The notes under the pieces: generated by a model
Seen by the model: only the letters and a program-made list of their open reading frames with translations
Database searches by the model: none
What the model was told of the DNA's origin: nothing
Made by a program: the position numbers and the translations under genes
Assembly (NCBI RefSeq): GCF_001641635.1
Contig: NZ_LUUB01000055.1
Coordinates: 1 to 62,936 of the forward strand
From: Bradyrhizobium centrolobii
Lineage (GTDB): Bacteria; Pseudomonadota; Alphaproteobacteria; Rhizobiales; Xanthobacteraceae
Reading direction: 5' to 3'
DNA length: 62,936 bases
Shown here: piece by piece, positions 25,224-31,948 of the stretch
How the letters are laid out: the number at the start of each line of letters is the position of its first letter
How positions within the stretch are numbered: the first letter of the stretch is position 1

Positions 25224-26435
25224 TTACTTCACCAACTCACACCCGCCCTCCGCCATTGGACGGAACGCCTGCTCCGCGGGGATCGTCGAGATCAGCTTGT
25301 AGTAGTCGTACGGATATTTCGACTCCTCCGGCTTCTTCACCTCGAACAGGTACATCGGATGCACGACGCGGCCGTCCTGGCGGATGGCGGTGTCGCCGAA
25401 CAGCTTGTCCTTTCCCTTGAACTTCTTCATCTCGGGCACGACGTCCTTGGCGTTGTCGCTGCCGGTGGCGGCGACCGCGTTGAGATAGGCGAGCGTGGAG
25501 GCATAGACGCCGGCCTGGTTACCGCTCGGCATCTTGCCGTTCATGCCGGGCCTCGCGGCAAAACGCTTCGCAAAAGCGCGGGTGTCGTCATTCATGTCCC
25601 AGTAGAAAGCTTCCATGAGCTGGAGGCCCTGAGCGACCTTGATGCCCATGCCGTGAATGTCGTTGATGAAGAGCAGGAAGGCGACGAGCTTCTGACCGCC
25701 CTGCTGGATGCCGAACTCGGCGGCCTGCTTCACGGCGTTGATGGTGTCCCCGCCGGCATTGGCGAGGCCGATCACCTGCGCCTTCGAGCCCTGCGCCTGC
25801 AACAGGAAGGAGGCGAAATCCGACGTGCCGAGCGGATGCTTTGAGGAGCCGAGCACCTTGCCGCCGTGGCCCTCGATGTATTTCTGCGCCTCCGCTTCGA
25901 TGCCCTTGCCGAGCGCGTAGTCGACCGTGAGGAAGTACCAGTCCTTGCCGCCGCGCGACATCATCGCGGCCGCCGTGGTGTTCCCGGTCGCCCAGGCGTC
26001 GTTGACCCATTGGATGGTGTTGGGCGAACACGCCTTGCCGGTGAGATCAGAACTTGCCGTGGAGGACGCCAGGAACGTCATGCGGCTGTCGCGCAGCAGC
26101 GCATTGATGGACAGGCCGACGGCAGAATTCGGCACGTCGACGATGGCATCGACGCCTTCGACATCGAGCCATTTGCGCGCGATGGCATTGCCGACATCGG
26201 CCTTATTCTGATGGTCGGCGTAGACGATCTCGACCTTGATGTTCTTGCCGCCGCCGTTGAAATCCTCGGCGGCCATGCGCGCGGCTTCGACCGAGCCCAT
26301 GCCGTTGGTGTCCTGGAAGATGCCGGAGATGTCGTTGAGCACGCCGACGCGCACGACATTGCCCGAGATCTCGGCGCTCGCCGCGCCGCTCAGGAGGCTC
26401 GCGGCCAGCGCGAGCGTCCACTTCAGATGTCTCAT
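25224..26435 (-). CDS. Orphan LIV/HAAT-type periplasmic binding protein
   Basis: The product has 403 residues from the ATG at 26435 behind GGGAGGGAACT. The signal peptide is MRHLKWTLALAASLLSGAASA. The mature part opens VVRVGVLNDISGIFQDTNGM and shows the type I fold (IVYADHQNKADVGNAIARKW, YFLTVDYALGKGIEAEAQKY, VIGLANAGGDTINAVKQA). The gene follows the ferredoxin and P450 genes on the same strand after a 58-bp gap, so it may belong to the CYP199A transcript and capture a methoxybenzoate-like substrate. That link is inferred from position only. Confidence 0.85.
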   Translation of the reverse strand: MRHLKWTLALAASLLSGAASAEISGNVVRVGVLNDISGIFQDTNGMGSVEAARMAAEDFNGGGKNIKVEIVYADHQNKADVGNAIARKWLDVEGVDAIVDVPNSAVGLSINALLRDSRMTFLASSTASSDLTGKACSPNTIQWVNDAWATGNTTAAAMMSRGGKDWYFLTVDYALGKGIEAEAQKYIEGHGGKVLGSSKHPLGTSDFASFLLQAQGSKAQVIGLANAGGDTINAVKQAAEFGIQQGGQKLVAFLLFINDIHGMGIKVAQGLQLMEAFYWDMNDDTRAFAKRFAARPGMNGKMPSGNQAGVYASTLAYLNAVAATGSDNAKDVVPEMKKFKGKDKLFGDTAIRQDGRVVHPMYLFEVKKPEESKYPYDYYKLISTIPAEQAFRPMAEGGCELVK

Positions 26436-26493
26436 AGTTCCCTCCCCTCGTTGATTAGTTGCCACGCCAGTCGTTGCCGGCGCATCCAAGACT

Positions 26494-26817
26494 TCAGACC
26501 TGCCGCTCGGGCATCTTCAACACGAGCCCGTCGAGATCGGGCGTGATCACGATCTGGCAGGACAGCCGGCTCGCCGGCTGGCGCTCCGCGGCAGCGCCGT
26601 CGAGCAGCGCATCTTCGTCGTCGGCCATCGCGGGCAGCCGCGCGAGCCAGCTCGCGTCGACATAGACGTGGCAGGTCGCGCACATGGCGTTGCCGCCGCA
26701 TTCTGCCAAAATGCCGTCGAGGCCGTGGCGGGTCGCAGCCTGCATGGCGCTCTCGCCGTCGCTGGTCTCGACGCGGTCGGACTTGCCGTCGGGATGGATG
26801 AAGGTAATGGCGGGCAT
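26494..26817 (-). CDS. pux: [2Fe-2S] ferredoxin, palustrisredoxin/putidaredoxin type
   Basis: The product has 107 residues from the ATG at 26817, after GAGGAG. The cluster ligands are C40, C46, C49 and C87 (C-x5-C-x2-C-x37-C), the spacing of adrenodoxin-type ferredoxins. Acidic stretches (MADDEDALLDG) are typical of P450 docking faces. It starts 12 bases behind the CYP199A stop. In Rhodopseudomonas the equivalent ferredoxin Pux feeds electrons to CYP199A. The matching reductase is not in the window. Confidence 0.88.
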   Translation of the reverse strand: MPAITFIHPDGKSDRVETSDGESAMQAATRHGLDGILAECGGNAMCATCHVYVDASWLARLPAMADDEDALLDGAAAERQPASRLSCQIVITPDLDGLVLKMPERQV

Positions 26818-26829
26818 CAAGACTCCTCG

Positions 26830-28050
26830 TCAGGCCGGGGTTATGGTCACCGGCAGGCTGTCGAGCCCGCGCAGCGTGTTGTTGAAACGGCGCTTGGGCT
26901 CGCCGGTGATCTCGATCCTGGCGACGCGCTTGGCCAGCGCCGTCAGCATCACCTCGCCTTCGAGGCGGGCGACGAGCTGGCCGACGCACATGTGGATGCC
27001 CGAGCCGAAGCCGACATGGCCGGAGGTGCGACGGGTGATGTCGTAGCTGTCGGGCTTGTCCCAGCGCCGCGGATCGCGATTGGCGGCGGCAAGGAACATC
27101 AGAACCTTCTCGCCCTCGCCGATGGTCGCACCGGACAGCTCGACATCGCGCGTGGTGGTGCGGAAGAAGGTCTGCACTGGGCTTTCGAAGCGGACCGCTT
27201 CCTCGAACGCGTTGCGCGCGAGCGAGAGATCTCCGCGCAGGCGCTGCCATTGGTCGGGGAAGCGGGCGAGGCAATAGACCGCGGCGCCGATGCCGTCGAC
27301 GGTGGTGTCGAGACCGGCCGACAGCAGCGAGCGCACCAAGAGCGGCGCCTCGGTGGCCGTGATCTCACCTTCATCGACACGGGCGTGAATGCAGGCACCA
27401 AATCCGCCGGGCGCGAGATTCTGGCGCTGGCATTGCTCGGCGACATAGGCCTGGTGCGGCGCCGAGCGCTCGATCGCCTCCTGGCGCAACTGGTTGGGCG
27501 GACCGAAGGCGTTGAACACCACGCTTGCATAGGGAATGAGGTGCTCGCGGCCTTCCGGCTTCAGCCCCAGCGCATCCGGGAAGATCGAAAGCGGATAGGC
27601 TTCCGCAAGGTCAGCGATCGCATCAAAGCTGCGCTTCTCGAGCAGCAGGTCCACCCGCTCCTCCGCCGCTGCGGTAAAACGGTCGCGCACCTGCTTCATC
27701 ACGGTCGGCGACAGCACCTTTGAGAGCACGGCGCGGGTACGGGTGTGCGCGGGCGGGTCGGCCTCGAGGATCAGGCTCGGCGGCCGCCACGGCTTCTCTT
27801 TCTTGAAGTCGCTGAGGCCGACGCCGCGGCTGGAGCAGAACGTCGCGGGATCGTTCAGGACAGCGTGGACCTCGGCGTAGCGCGCCACGCCATAGACGTT
27901 CCACTTGTCGAGATAGACGACCGGTCCCGCCTCCCGCAGCACCTCATGCGTGGGATAGGGATCGGCAAAAAAGTTCATCGCGAACGGGTCGACGTCGAGA
28001 TGCGGAATGGCCGACGGACCACCGGTTACAGGGGAGCCGGATACACTCAT
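26830..28050 (-). CDS. CYP199A-family cytochrome P450 (para-substituted benzoate oxidase)
   Basis: The product has 406 residues. The haem ligand is C355 in HVGFGSGIHMCVGQL; the oxygen-activation pair is D248-T249 in SAGLDTTVDG; the ExxR helix is FEEAVRF. Compared by memory with CYP199A4 of R. palustris HaA2, residues that hold the benzoate carboxylate and ring recur with a constant offset of three: R89 and S92, F179 and F182, R240 and S241, F295. This predicts O-demethylation of 4-methoxybenzoate and related para-substituted benzoates (giving 4-hydroxybenzoate or vanillate). The gene is divergent from a MarR regulator, with the ferredoxin gene just behind. Confidence 0.9.
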   Translation of the reverse strand: MSVSGSPVTGGPSAIPHLDVDPFAMNFFADPYPTHEVLREAGPVVYLDKWNVYGVARYAEVHAVLNDPATFCSSRGVGLSDFKKEKPWRPPSLILEADPPAHTRTRAVLSKVLSPTVMKQVRDRFTAAAEERVDLLLEKRSFDAIADLAEAYPLSIFPDALGLKPEGREHLIPYASVVFNAFGPPNQLRQEAIERSAPHQAYVAEQCQRQNLAPGGFGACIHARVDEGEITATEAPLLVRSLLSAGLDTTVDGIGAAVYCLARFPDQWQRLRGDLSLARNAFEEAVRFESPVQTFFRTTTRDVELSGATIGEGEKVLMFLAAANRDPRRWDKPDSYDITRRTSGHVGFGSGIHMCVGQLVARLEGEVMLTALAKRVARIEITGEPKRRFNNTLRGLDSLPVTITPA

Positions 28051-28091
28051 GGAAGTTCTCCCTCACTTTGATCTTGTGAAAGGGCGGCGCA

Positions 28092-28111
28092 TGCCCTTAG
28101 GTCTGCGGGCA
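28092..28111. promoter_or_regulatory. Possible MarR operator, CYP199A-marR intergenic region
   Basis: Inverted TGCCC and GGGCA words, ten bases apart, lie in the 83-bp gap between the divergent P450 and MarR genes. The symmetry is modest, so this is a weak candidate. Confidence 0.25.
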
Positions 28112-28133
28112 CACTGAAAGTCAAAAGCCCTAT

Positions 28134-28640
28134 ATGCCGCCGCCTTCGACCAGAACCCGACAGAAGCCTGCGCCCACTGAAACGGGACCGACGCTCGACC
28201 TCGACCGTTACGTTCCCGCCTTCATCACCTTCATCGCCAACAAGCTCTCGAACAGCGCGACCGCGTTCTATCAGCGGCAGTTCGGCGTCAACGTCACGGA
28301 ATGGCGGATCATGTCGCTGCTGGCGATCGAGCCCGGCATTCCGGCCTCGCGCATCTGCCACGTCATCGGCTTCGACAAGGGGCCGGTGAGCCGGACGCTT
28401 GCGGGACTGGAGAAGCGTGGGCTCGTGTCGATCCGCACCGACCCGAACGACGGCCGCACCCATTCGATCTCGCTGACGGCGAAGGGCCGCGCCACCCATG
28501 ACAAGGTGATCGTCGCGGCATTCGAGCGCGAGCGGCGCCTGTTGTCCTGCCTCAGCAAGGACGAGCGCGAGGTGCTGATCGACCTGCTGCGCCGCCTGCA
28601 CGAGAATCTCGGCGCGGTGACCGGCAGCACTGACAGCTGA
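28134..28640 (+). CDS. MarR-family regulator, probable CYP199A regulator
   Basis: The product has 168 residues. The winged helix is visible in NVTEWRIMSLLAIEPGIPAS, ICHVIGFDKGPVSRTLAGLE and LVSIRTDPNDGRTHSISLT. Helical arms for dimerisation lie at both ends. MarR proteins of this branch usually repress aromatic catabolic genes until an aromatic acid or CoA ester binds. Divergence from the P450 gene at 83 bp supports local control. The effector is unknown. Confidence 0.88.
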   Translation: MPPPSTRTRQKPAPTETGPTLDLDRYVPAFITFIANKLSNSATAFYQRQFGVNVTEWRIMSLLAIEPGIPASRICHVIGFDKGPVSRTLAGLEKRGLVSIRTDPNDGRTHSISLTAKGRATHDKVIVAAFERERRLLSCLSKDEREVLIDLLRRLHENLGAVTGSTDS

Positions 28641-28789
28641 ATCGCCACGCCGGGCGCGCGGTTCACTGTTGTCGTCGGGCACGCGCCGACGTTTGCCGGC
28701 GATACCATTCCTGCCGAGCATGTTTCCTCCAGATCAGACGCGGCGGTTCCCCCGCCGTCATCCTTGCTTGGAACGGTTCGCACACATTA

Positions 28790-28803
28790 GTTGCTTAGGC
28801 AAC
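28790..28803. promoter_or_regulatory. Orphan small palindrome GTTGC-TTAG-GCAAC
   Basis: A perfect five-base inverted repeat with a TTAG spacer, in AT-richer DNA than its surroundings. The shape fits a MarR-type operator, yet no start codon of a recognised gene lies near it. Confidence 0.3.
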
Positions 28804-28912
28804 AAAAGAATCGCGAGGGACGAATGCGGCAGAATGGCTGGCCTATTGTTCGGCTGTTTCGCACCCGGATACCCGGTGCTGAGGCGATTGCGCCGCCGCC
28901 TCACTCTCAGGC

Positions 28913-29042
28913 GTCGTCGCCCGGTCCGCACACTTGACCGGGCGACCGAGTACGCTGCGGCCTCACCGTATACGTCCGACGTCTCTGGAATACTGGATCG
29001 CCCGCCCCAGTGCACAATTGCGCACAAGGCGGGCGATGACAA
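28913..29042. repeat. Mosaic palindromic repeat (CTCTGGAATACTGGATCG family)
   Basis: A diverged copy of 4288-4388. Shared words are GAGTACGCTGCGGCCTC (GCCTC variant) and CTCTGGAATACTGGATCG, and it ends GGGCGATGAC. A CAGTGCACAATTGCGCACAAG core replaces the simpler hairpin of the first copy. Confidence 0.75.
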
Positions 29043-29073
29043 CTGAGAGGATGGAGAGATCGTGCCTCAAGCC

Positions 29074-29153
29074 CGTTATTGCGAGCGCAGCGAAGCAATC
29101 AAGAATGTCATCGCGAAAAGATTCTGGATTGCTTCGCTACGCTCGCAATGACG
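29074..29153. repeat. Palindromic repeat (ATTGCGAGC...GCTCGCAAT family)
   Basis: The outer words ATTGCGAGCGCAGCGAAGC and GCTTCGCTACGCTCGCAAT are inverted copies, with GATTCTGGATT-like words inside. A second copy is at 56992-57074. It lies just past the stop of the feruloyl-CoA synthase gene. Confidence 0.75.
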
Positions 29154-29186
29154 ATGTGGTACGAGCGCTCCGTGACGCCGGCTTGT

Positions 29187-31040
29187 TCAGCCGGCGCAGC
29201 CGACCCACTCGGCCGACGCATCGTCGTTCAGCCGCGCCACCGCGTCGGCGCGGCGCGTGAGCACGGCGCGCTGATTGATGTAGCCCTTGTCGGTGATCTC
29301 GCCGCCGTCGACCGATGGCGGCTCGACGAGCAGCAGCGCGCGCGTGGCGTGGCCGGAGGAGTTGGCCCCCTGCTGCTTCAACTTGGTGAGGCCCTGCGCG
29401 ATCGCGGCCCTGACGTTGTCGTGCGCGAGCACTTCATTCACGCCTGCCGTCTCGGCAAGACCGGCATGGGCGCGACAAGCCGCAACGTTCGGGAAGACCA
29501 GGAAGCGCACCTCGTCGCCGCCATGGCCGGTGACGACGATGTCCTGCGCGAGCGGCGCCAGCGCGGCGATGCCGGCGACGCGCAGCGTGCCGACGCTGAC
29601 CCAGGTGCCGGAATTGAGCTTGAAATCCTCCGCGACGCGGCCGTCGAAGAACAGGCCACGTTCGGGCCGCTCCGCGTCGGCGAACTTCACGGCATCACCG
29701 ATGAGGTAAAAACCCTCCTCGTCAAAGGCCTGCTTCGTCAGCTCCGGCGCCTTCCAATAGCCCGGCGTGACGTTGGGCCCGCGCACGCGCACCTCGAGCT
29801 TGTCACCGGAAGCGACGAGCTTCAGCTCGGTGCCGGGAATCGGCACGCCGATATTGCCCGAGCGCTCGGCGAGGAAATGGCAGTCGGTCGCGAGCGGCGA
29901 AGTCTCGGTCGAGCCCCAGGCGGACACCATCGGCAGCGGGCGACCGACCGTCTCGATCGATAGCTGCGCGAGCGCGTCCCAGAGATTCTGCGGCAGCGCG
30001 GCGCCGGCATAGAAGGCAAACTTCACCTCGCCGAAGAAGCGGCGGCGCAGCGCTTCGTCGCTGCGCAGCGCCGCGATCAGCATGTCGAAGCCGCGCGGCA
30101 CGTTGAAATAGACCGTCGGCATCACGCTTTTCAGGTTCGCAAGCGATGTCGCGAGCAGGCCGGGCGCAGGCTTGCCGCCGTCGATATAGAGAGAGCCGCC
30201 GTTGCGAAGCACGAGATTGAAATTGTGGTTGGCGCCAAACGTGTGGCTCCAGGGCAGCCAGTCGAGAATGACGAGATCGCCGCCTTGTTCAAGGAACGTC
30301 CAGGTCTGCGCCTTGGCCTGCTGGCTGGAAGTCAGCATGCGCTGGGTGTTGATGACGGCCTTGGGCGTGCCAGTCGAGCCCGAGGTGAACAGCAATTTCG
30401 CGATCGTATCCGGCGTCACCGCAGCGAATGCTGTTGCGACATCGGGTGTTTCCGGAGCCGCGGTGATGGCGCGGAACGCAAGCGCGTCGGCATCGTCGGC
30501 GTTGCCGCTGACGATCTGCGCCTGATGCAGCGGCTTGATTGCGGCGAGTGCCGCCGCAAACGGCTTTGTGGCGGAGACGTAGATCGCGCCCGGCTCGAGC
30601 AGCGCGATCATGCTTTTCAGCTTGTCGAAGTCTTTCGACATCAGCGAATAGGCCGGCGAGATCGCGGCCGAGGGCACGCCGACATGCTGCGCGGCAAGCG
30701 CGAGCAGCGCGTGGTCGATGCTGTTGTCGGAGAGGATCACGACGGGGCGTTCGGCGCTCAGACCATGCGCCAGGATCCAGGACGCCGCCGCGCGCACCTG
30801 CCGCAGCGCCTGCGCGTAAGTGACGGTGGTCCAGGGCGCTTCGACATTGCCGCGCTCGGCGAGGAAGATCGTGTCAGGCGTCTGCCGCGCCCATTGCTCC
30901 AGCCAGTCGCCGATGCAGCGCGCGCTGTCGCGCAGAGGGTCTGGCGAGCGCAGCAGGATACTGCCGTCGGCGCGATGCTCGGCAACGGTTTTGGGCGTTG
31001 CGAACAGGCTTGAAGCGTCACCGCGTGCGGCGGCTGTCAT
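29187..31040 (-). CDS. fcs: Feruloyl-CoA synthase (hydroxycinnamate CoA ligase)
   Basis: The product has 617 residues, in the adenylate-forming superfamily. The phosphate-binding loop is LLFTSGSTGTPKAV, and the A5 region is VSAWGSTETSPLATD. The hinge region GLFFDGRVAEDFKLNSGTWV and the ending GGEITDKGYINQRAVLTRRA are typical of feruloyl-CoA synthases. The enzyme would activate ferulate, p-coumarate or caffeate with ATP and CoA in the cytoplasm. No hydratase/lyase or acyl-CoA dehydrogenase partner is beside it. It is divergent from a MarR gene with an operator-like palindrome between, as in the couAB-couR arrangement of R. palustris. Confidence 0.88.
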   Translation of the reverse strand: MTAAARGDASSLFATPKTVAEHRADGSILLRSPDPLRDSARCIGDWLEQWARQTPDTIFLAERGNVEAPWTTVTYAQALRQVRAAASWILAHGLSAERPVVILSDNSIDHALLALAAQHVGVPSAAISPAYSLMSKDFDKLKSMIALLEPGAIYVSATKPFAAALAAIKPLHQAQIVSGNADDADALAFRAITAAPETPDVATAFAAVTPDTIAKLLFTSGSTGTPKAVINTQRMLTSSQQAKAQTWTFLEQGGDLVILDWLPWSHTFGANHNFNLVLRNGGSLYIDGGKPAPGLLATSLANLKSVMPTVYFNVPRGFDMLIAALRSDEALRRRFFGEVKFAFYAGAALPQNLWDALAQLSIETVGRPLPMVSAWGSTETSPLATDCHFLAERSGNIGVPIPGTELKLVASGDKLEVRVRGPNVTPGYWKAPELTKQAFDEEGFYLIGDAVKFADAERPERGLFFDGRVAEDFKLNSGTWVSVGTLRVAGIAALAPLAQDIVVTGHGGDEVRFLVFPNVAACRAHAGLAETAGVNEVLAHDNVRAAIAQGLTKLKQQGANSSGHATRALLLVEPPSVDGGEITDKGYINQRAVLTRRADAVARLNDDASAEWVGCAG

Positions 31041-31118
31041 GTGTTTCCTCCTCGCCCGGACTCGCGACCGGCCGCAGCCTCGTTCCGGGCTGCTTTGGCC
31101 TTAATGTTGGGCACGGCA

Positions 31119-31139
31119 ATTGTTGTCGTCAACAACAAT
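31119..31139. promoter_or_regulatory. Candidate MarR (CouR/FerR-like) operator
   Basis: The arms ATTGTTG and CAACAAT are separated by seven bases, with an inner GTTG-TCGT-CAAC symmetry. The site lies about 80 bp upstream of the fcs start and 104 bp upstream of marR. Repression of both by the MarR protein, released by a hydroxycinnamoyl-CoA, is the likely mechanism. Confidence 0.55.
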
Positions 31140-31184
31140 CTTTCCTTCGGTGCCGACGAGCGCTACGCTCGATGCGATGGTGGG

Positions 31185-31208
31185 CCTCTCCCCGCAAGCG
31201 GGGAGAGG
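31185..31208. repeat. Short palindrome in the marR leader
   Basis: CCTCTCCCCGC and GCGGGGAGAGG pair around AA, 35 bp before the marR start codon. The same core is at 10141-10168. In mRNA it would form a stable hairpin in the 5' leader and could dampen expression. Confidence 0.5.
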
Positions 31209-31242
31209 CGAAGGAGCGTGTCGATCTGGTCGGAGAAGGTAC

Positions 31243-31755
31243 GTGTCAGAGAGAACGAACCAAGGTGAGATCGATATCGCCACCTCCCCGCGCAAACGGA
31301 CCGGCAACGGCGCAGCGCGTCATCATGACGCGGACGAGATCGGCCTCGATGCGCTCGTCGGCCACGCCGGCTATGCGGTGCGACGCTTCCAGATCTGGAT
31401 CTTCCAGGACTTCATCAAGACACTTGCCGACGTCGACATCCGTCCGACGCAGTATTCGGTGATGACGGTGATCGGCGCCAACCCCGGTCTCTCCCAGATG
31501 GCTGTCGCAAAACGGCTCGGCATCGAGCGCGCCCGGCTCGTGCATCTCCTCGACAGCCTCGAATCCCGCAGGCTGGTGAAGCGGATCAAATCGAAGACGG
31601 ACCGGCGCTCCCATGCGCTGCATCTCACCGCCCAGGGCGAGACGGCGCTGGCGAAGTTCAAGCGGCTCGCCGCCGAGCATGAGCGGCATGTCGAGGAGAA
31701 GATCGGCAAGGAGAACCGGGAGCACCTGCTCCGGATCCTCGCCGGCTTCACCTGA
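31243..31755 (+). CDS. MarR-family regulator, probable fcs regulator
   Basis: The product has 170 residues from the GTG at 31243 behind GGAGAAGG; longer in-frame starts would translate the palindrome before it. The winged helix shows as PTQYSVMTVIGANPGLSQMA, IERARLVHLLDSLESRRLV and KTDRRSHALHLT. It is divergent from feruloyl-CoA synthase, the arrangement of CouR in R. palustris and FerR-type regulators, which respond to hydroxycinnamoyl-CoA esters. The effector here is inferred from that. Confidence 0.87.
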   Translation: MSERTNQGEIDIATSPRKRTGNGAARHHDADEIGLDALVGHAGYAVRRFQIWIFQDFIKTLADVDIRPTQYSVMTVIGANPGLSQMAVAKRLGIERARLVHLLDSLESRRLVKRIKSKTDRRSHALHLTAQGETALAKFKRLAAEHERHVEEKIGKENREHLLRILAGFT

Positions 31756-31948
31756 TCCGCACTGCCCAGGATTTGGGCAAATGCCCCTATTGGGGCGCGG
31801 GCACGGCGGCCCTTCGGCCATCGAAATATCGCCTAACCGCATGATCCTTCGATAATATCCGGAGCGCCCGCTCTGCCCGGCTTCTGCACACAATGGCACA
31901 TCGCTTGCTTCAATCCGGGCGAAGACAAGTTGTCGGAGTTTTGTCGCC

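Larger units (their letters stand above)
28641..29186. other. Geneless stretch with palindromes between marR and feruloyl-CoA synthase
   Basis: 546 bp with no convincing gene on either strand; the frames present are short, arginine-rich and run through the repeats. It holds a small palindrome (28790-28803) and two mosaic repeats (28913-29042, 29074-29153). It could mark a deleted gene. Confidence 0.5.

Noticed and set aside
28669..29046. A 125-residue plus-strand frame in the marR-fcs gap
   Set aside because: Arginine-rich, without a ribosome site, and its C-terminal part is translation of a mosaic repeat.
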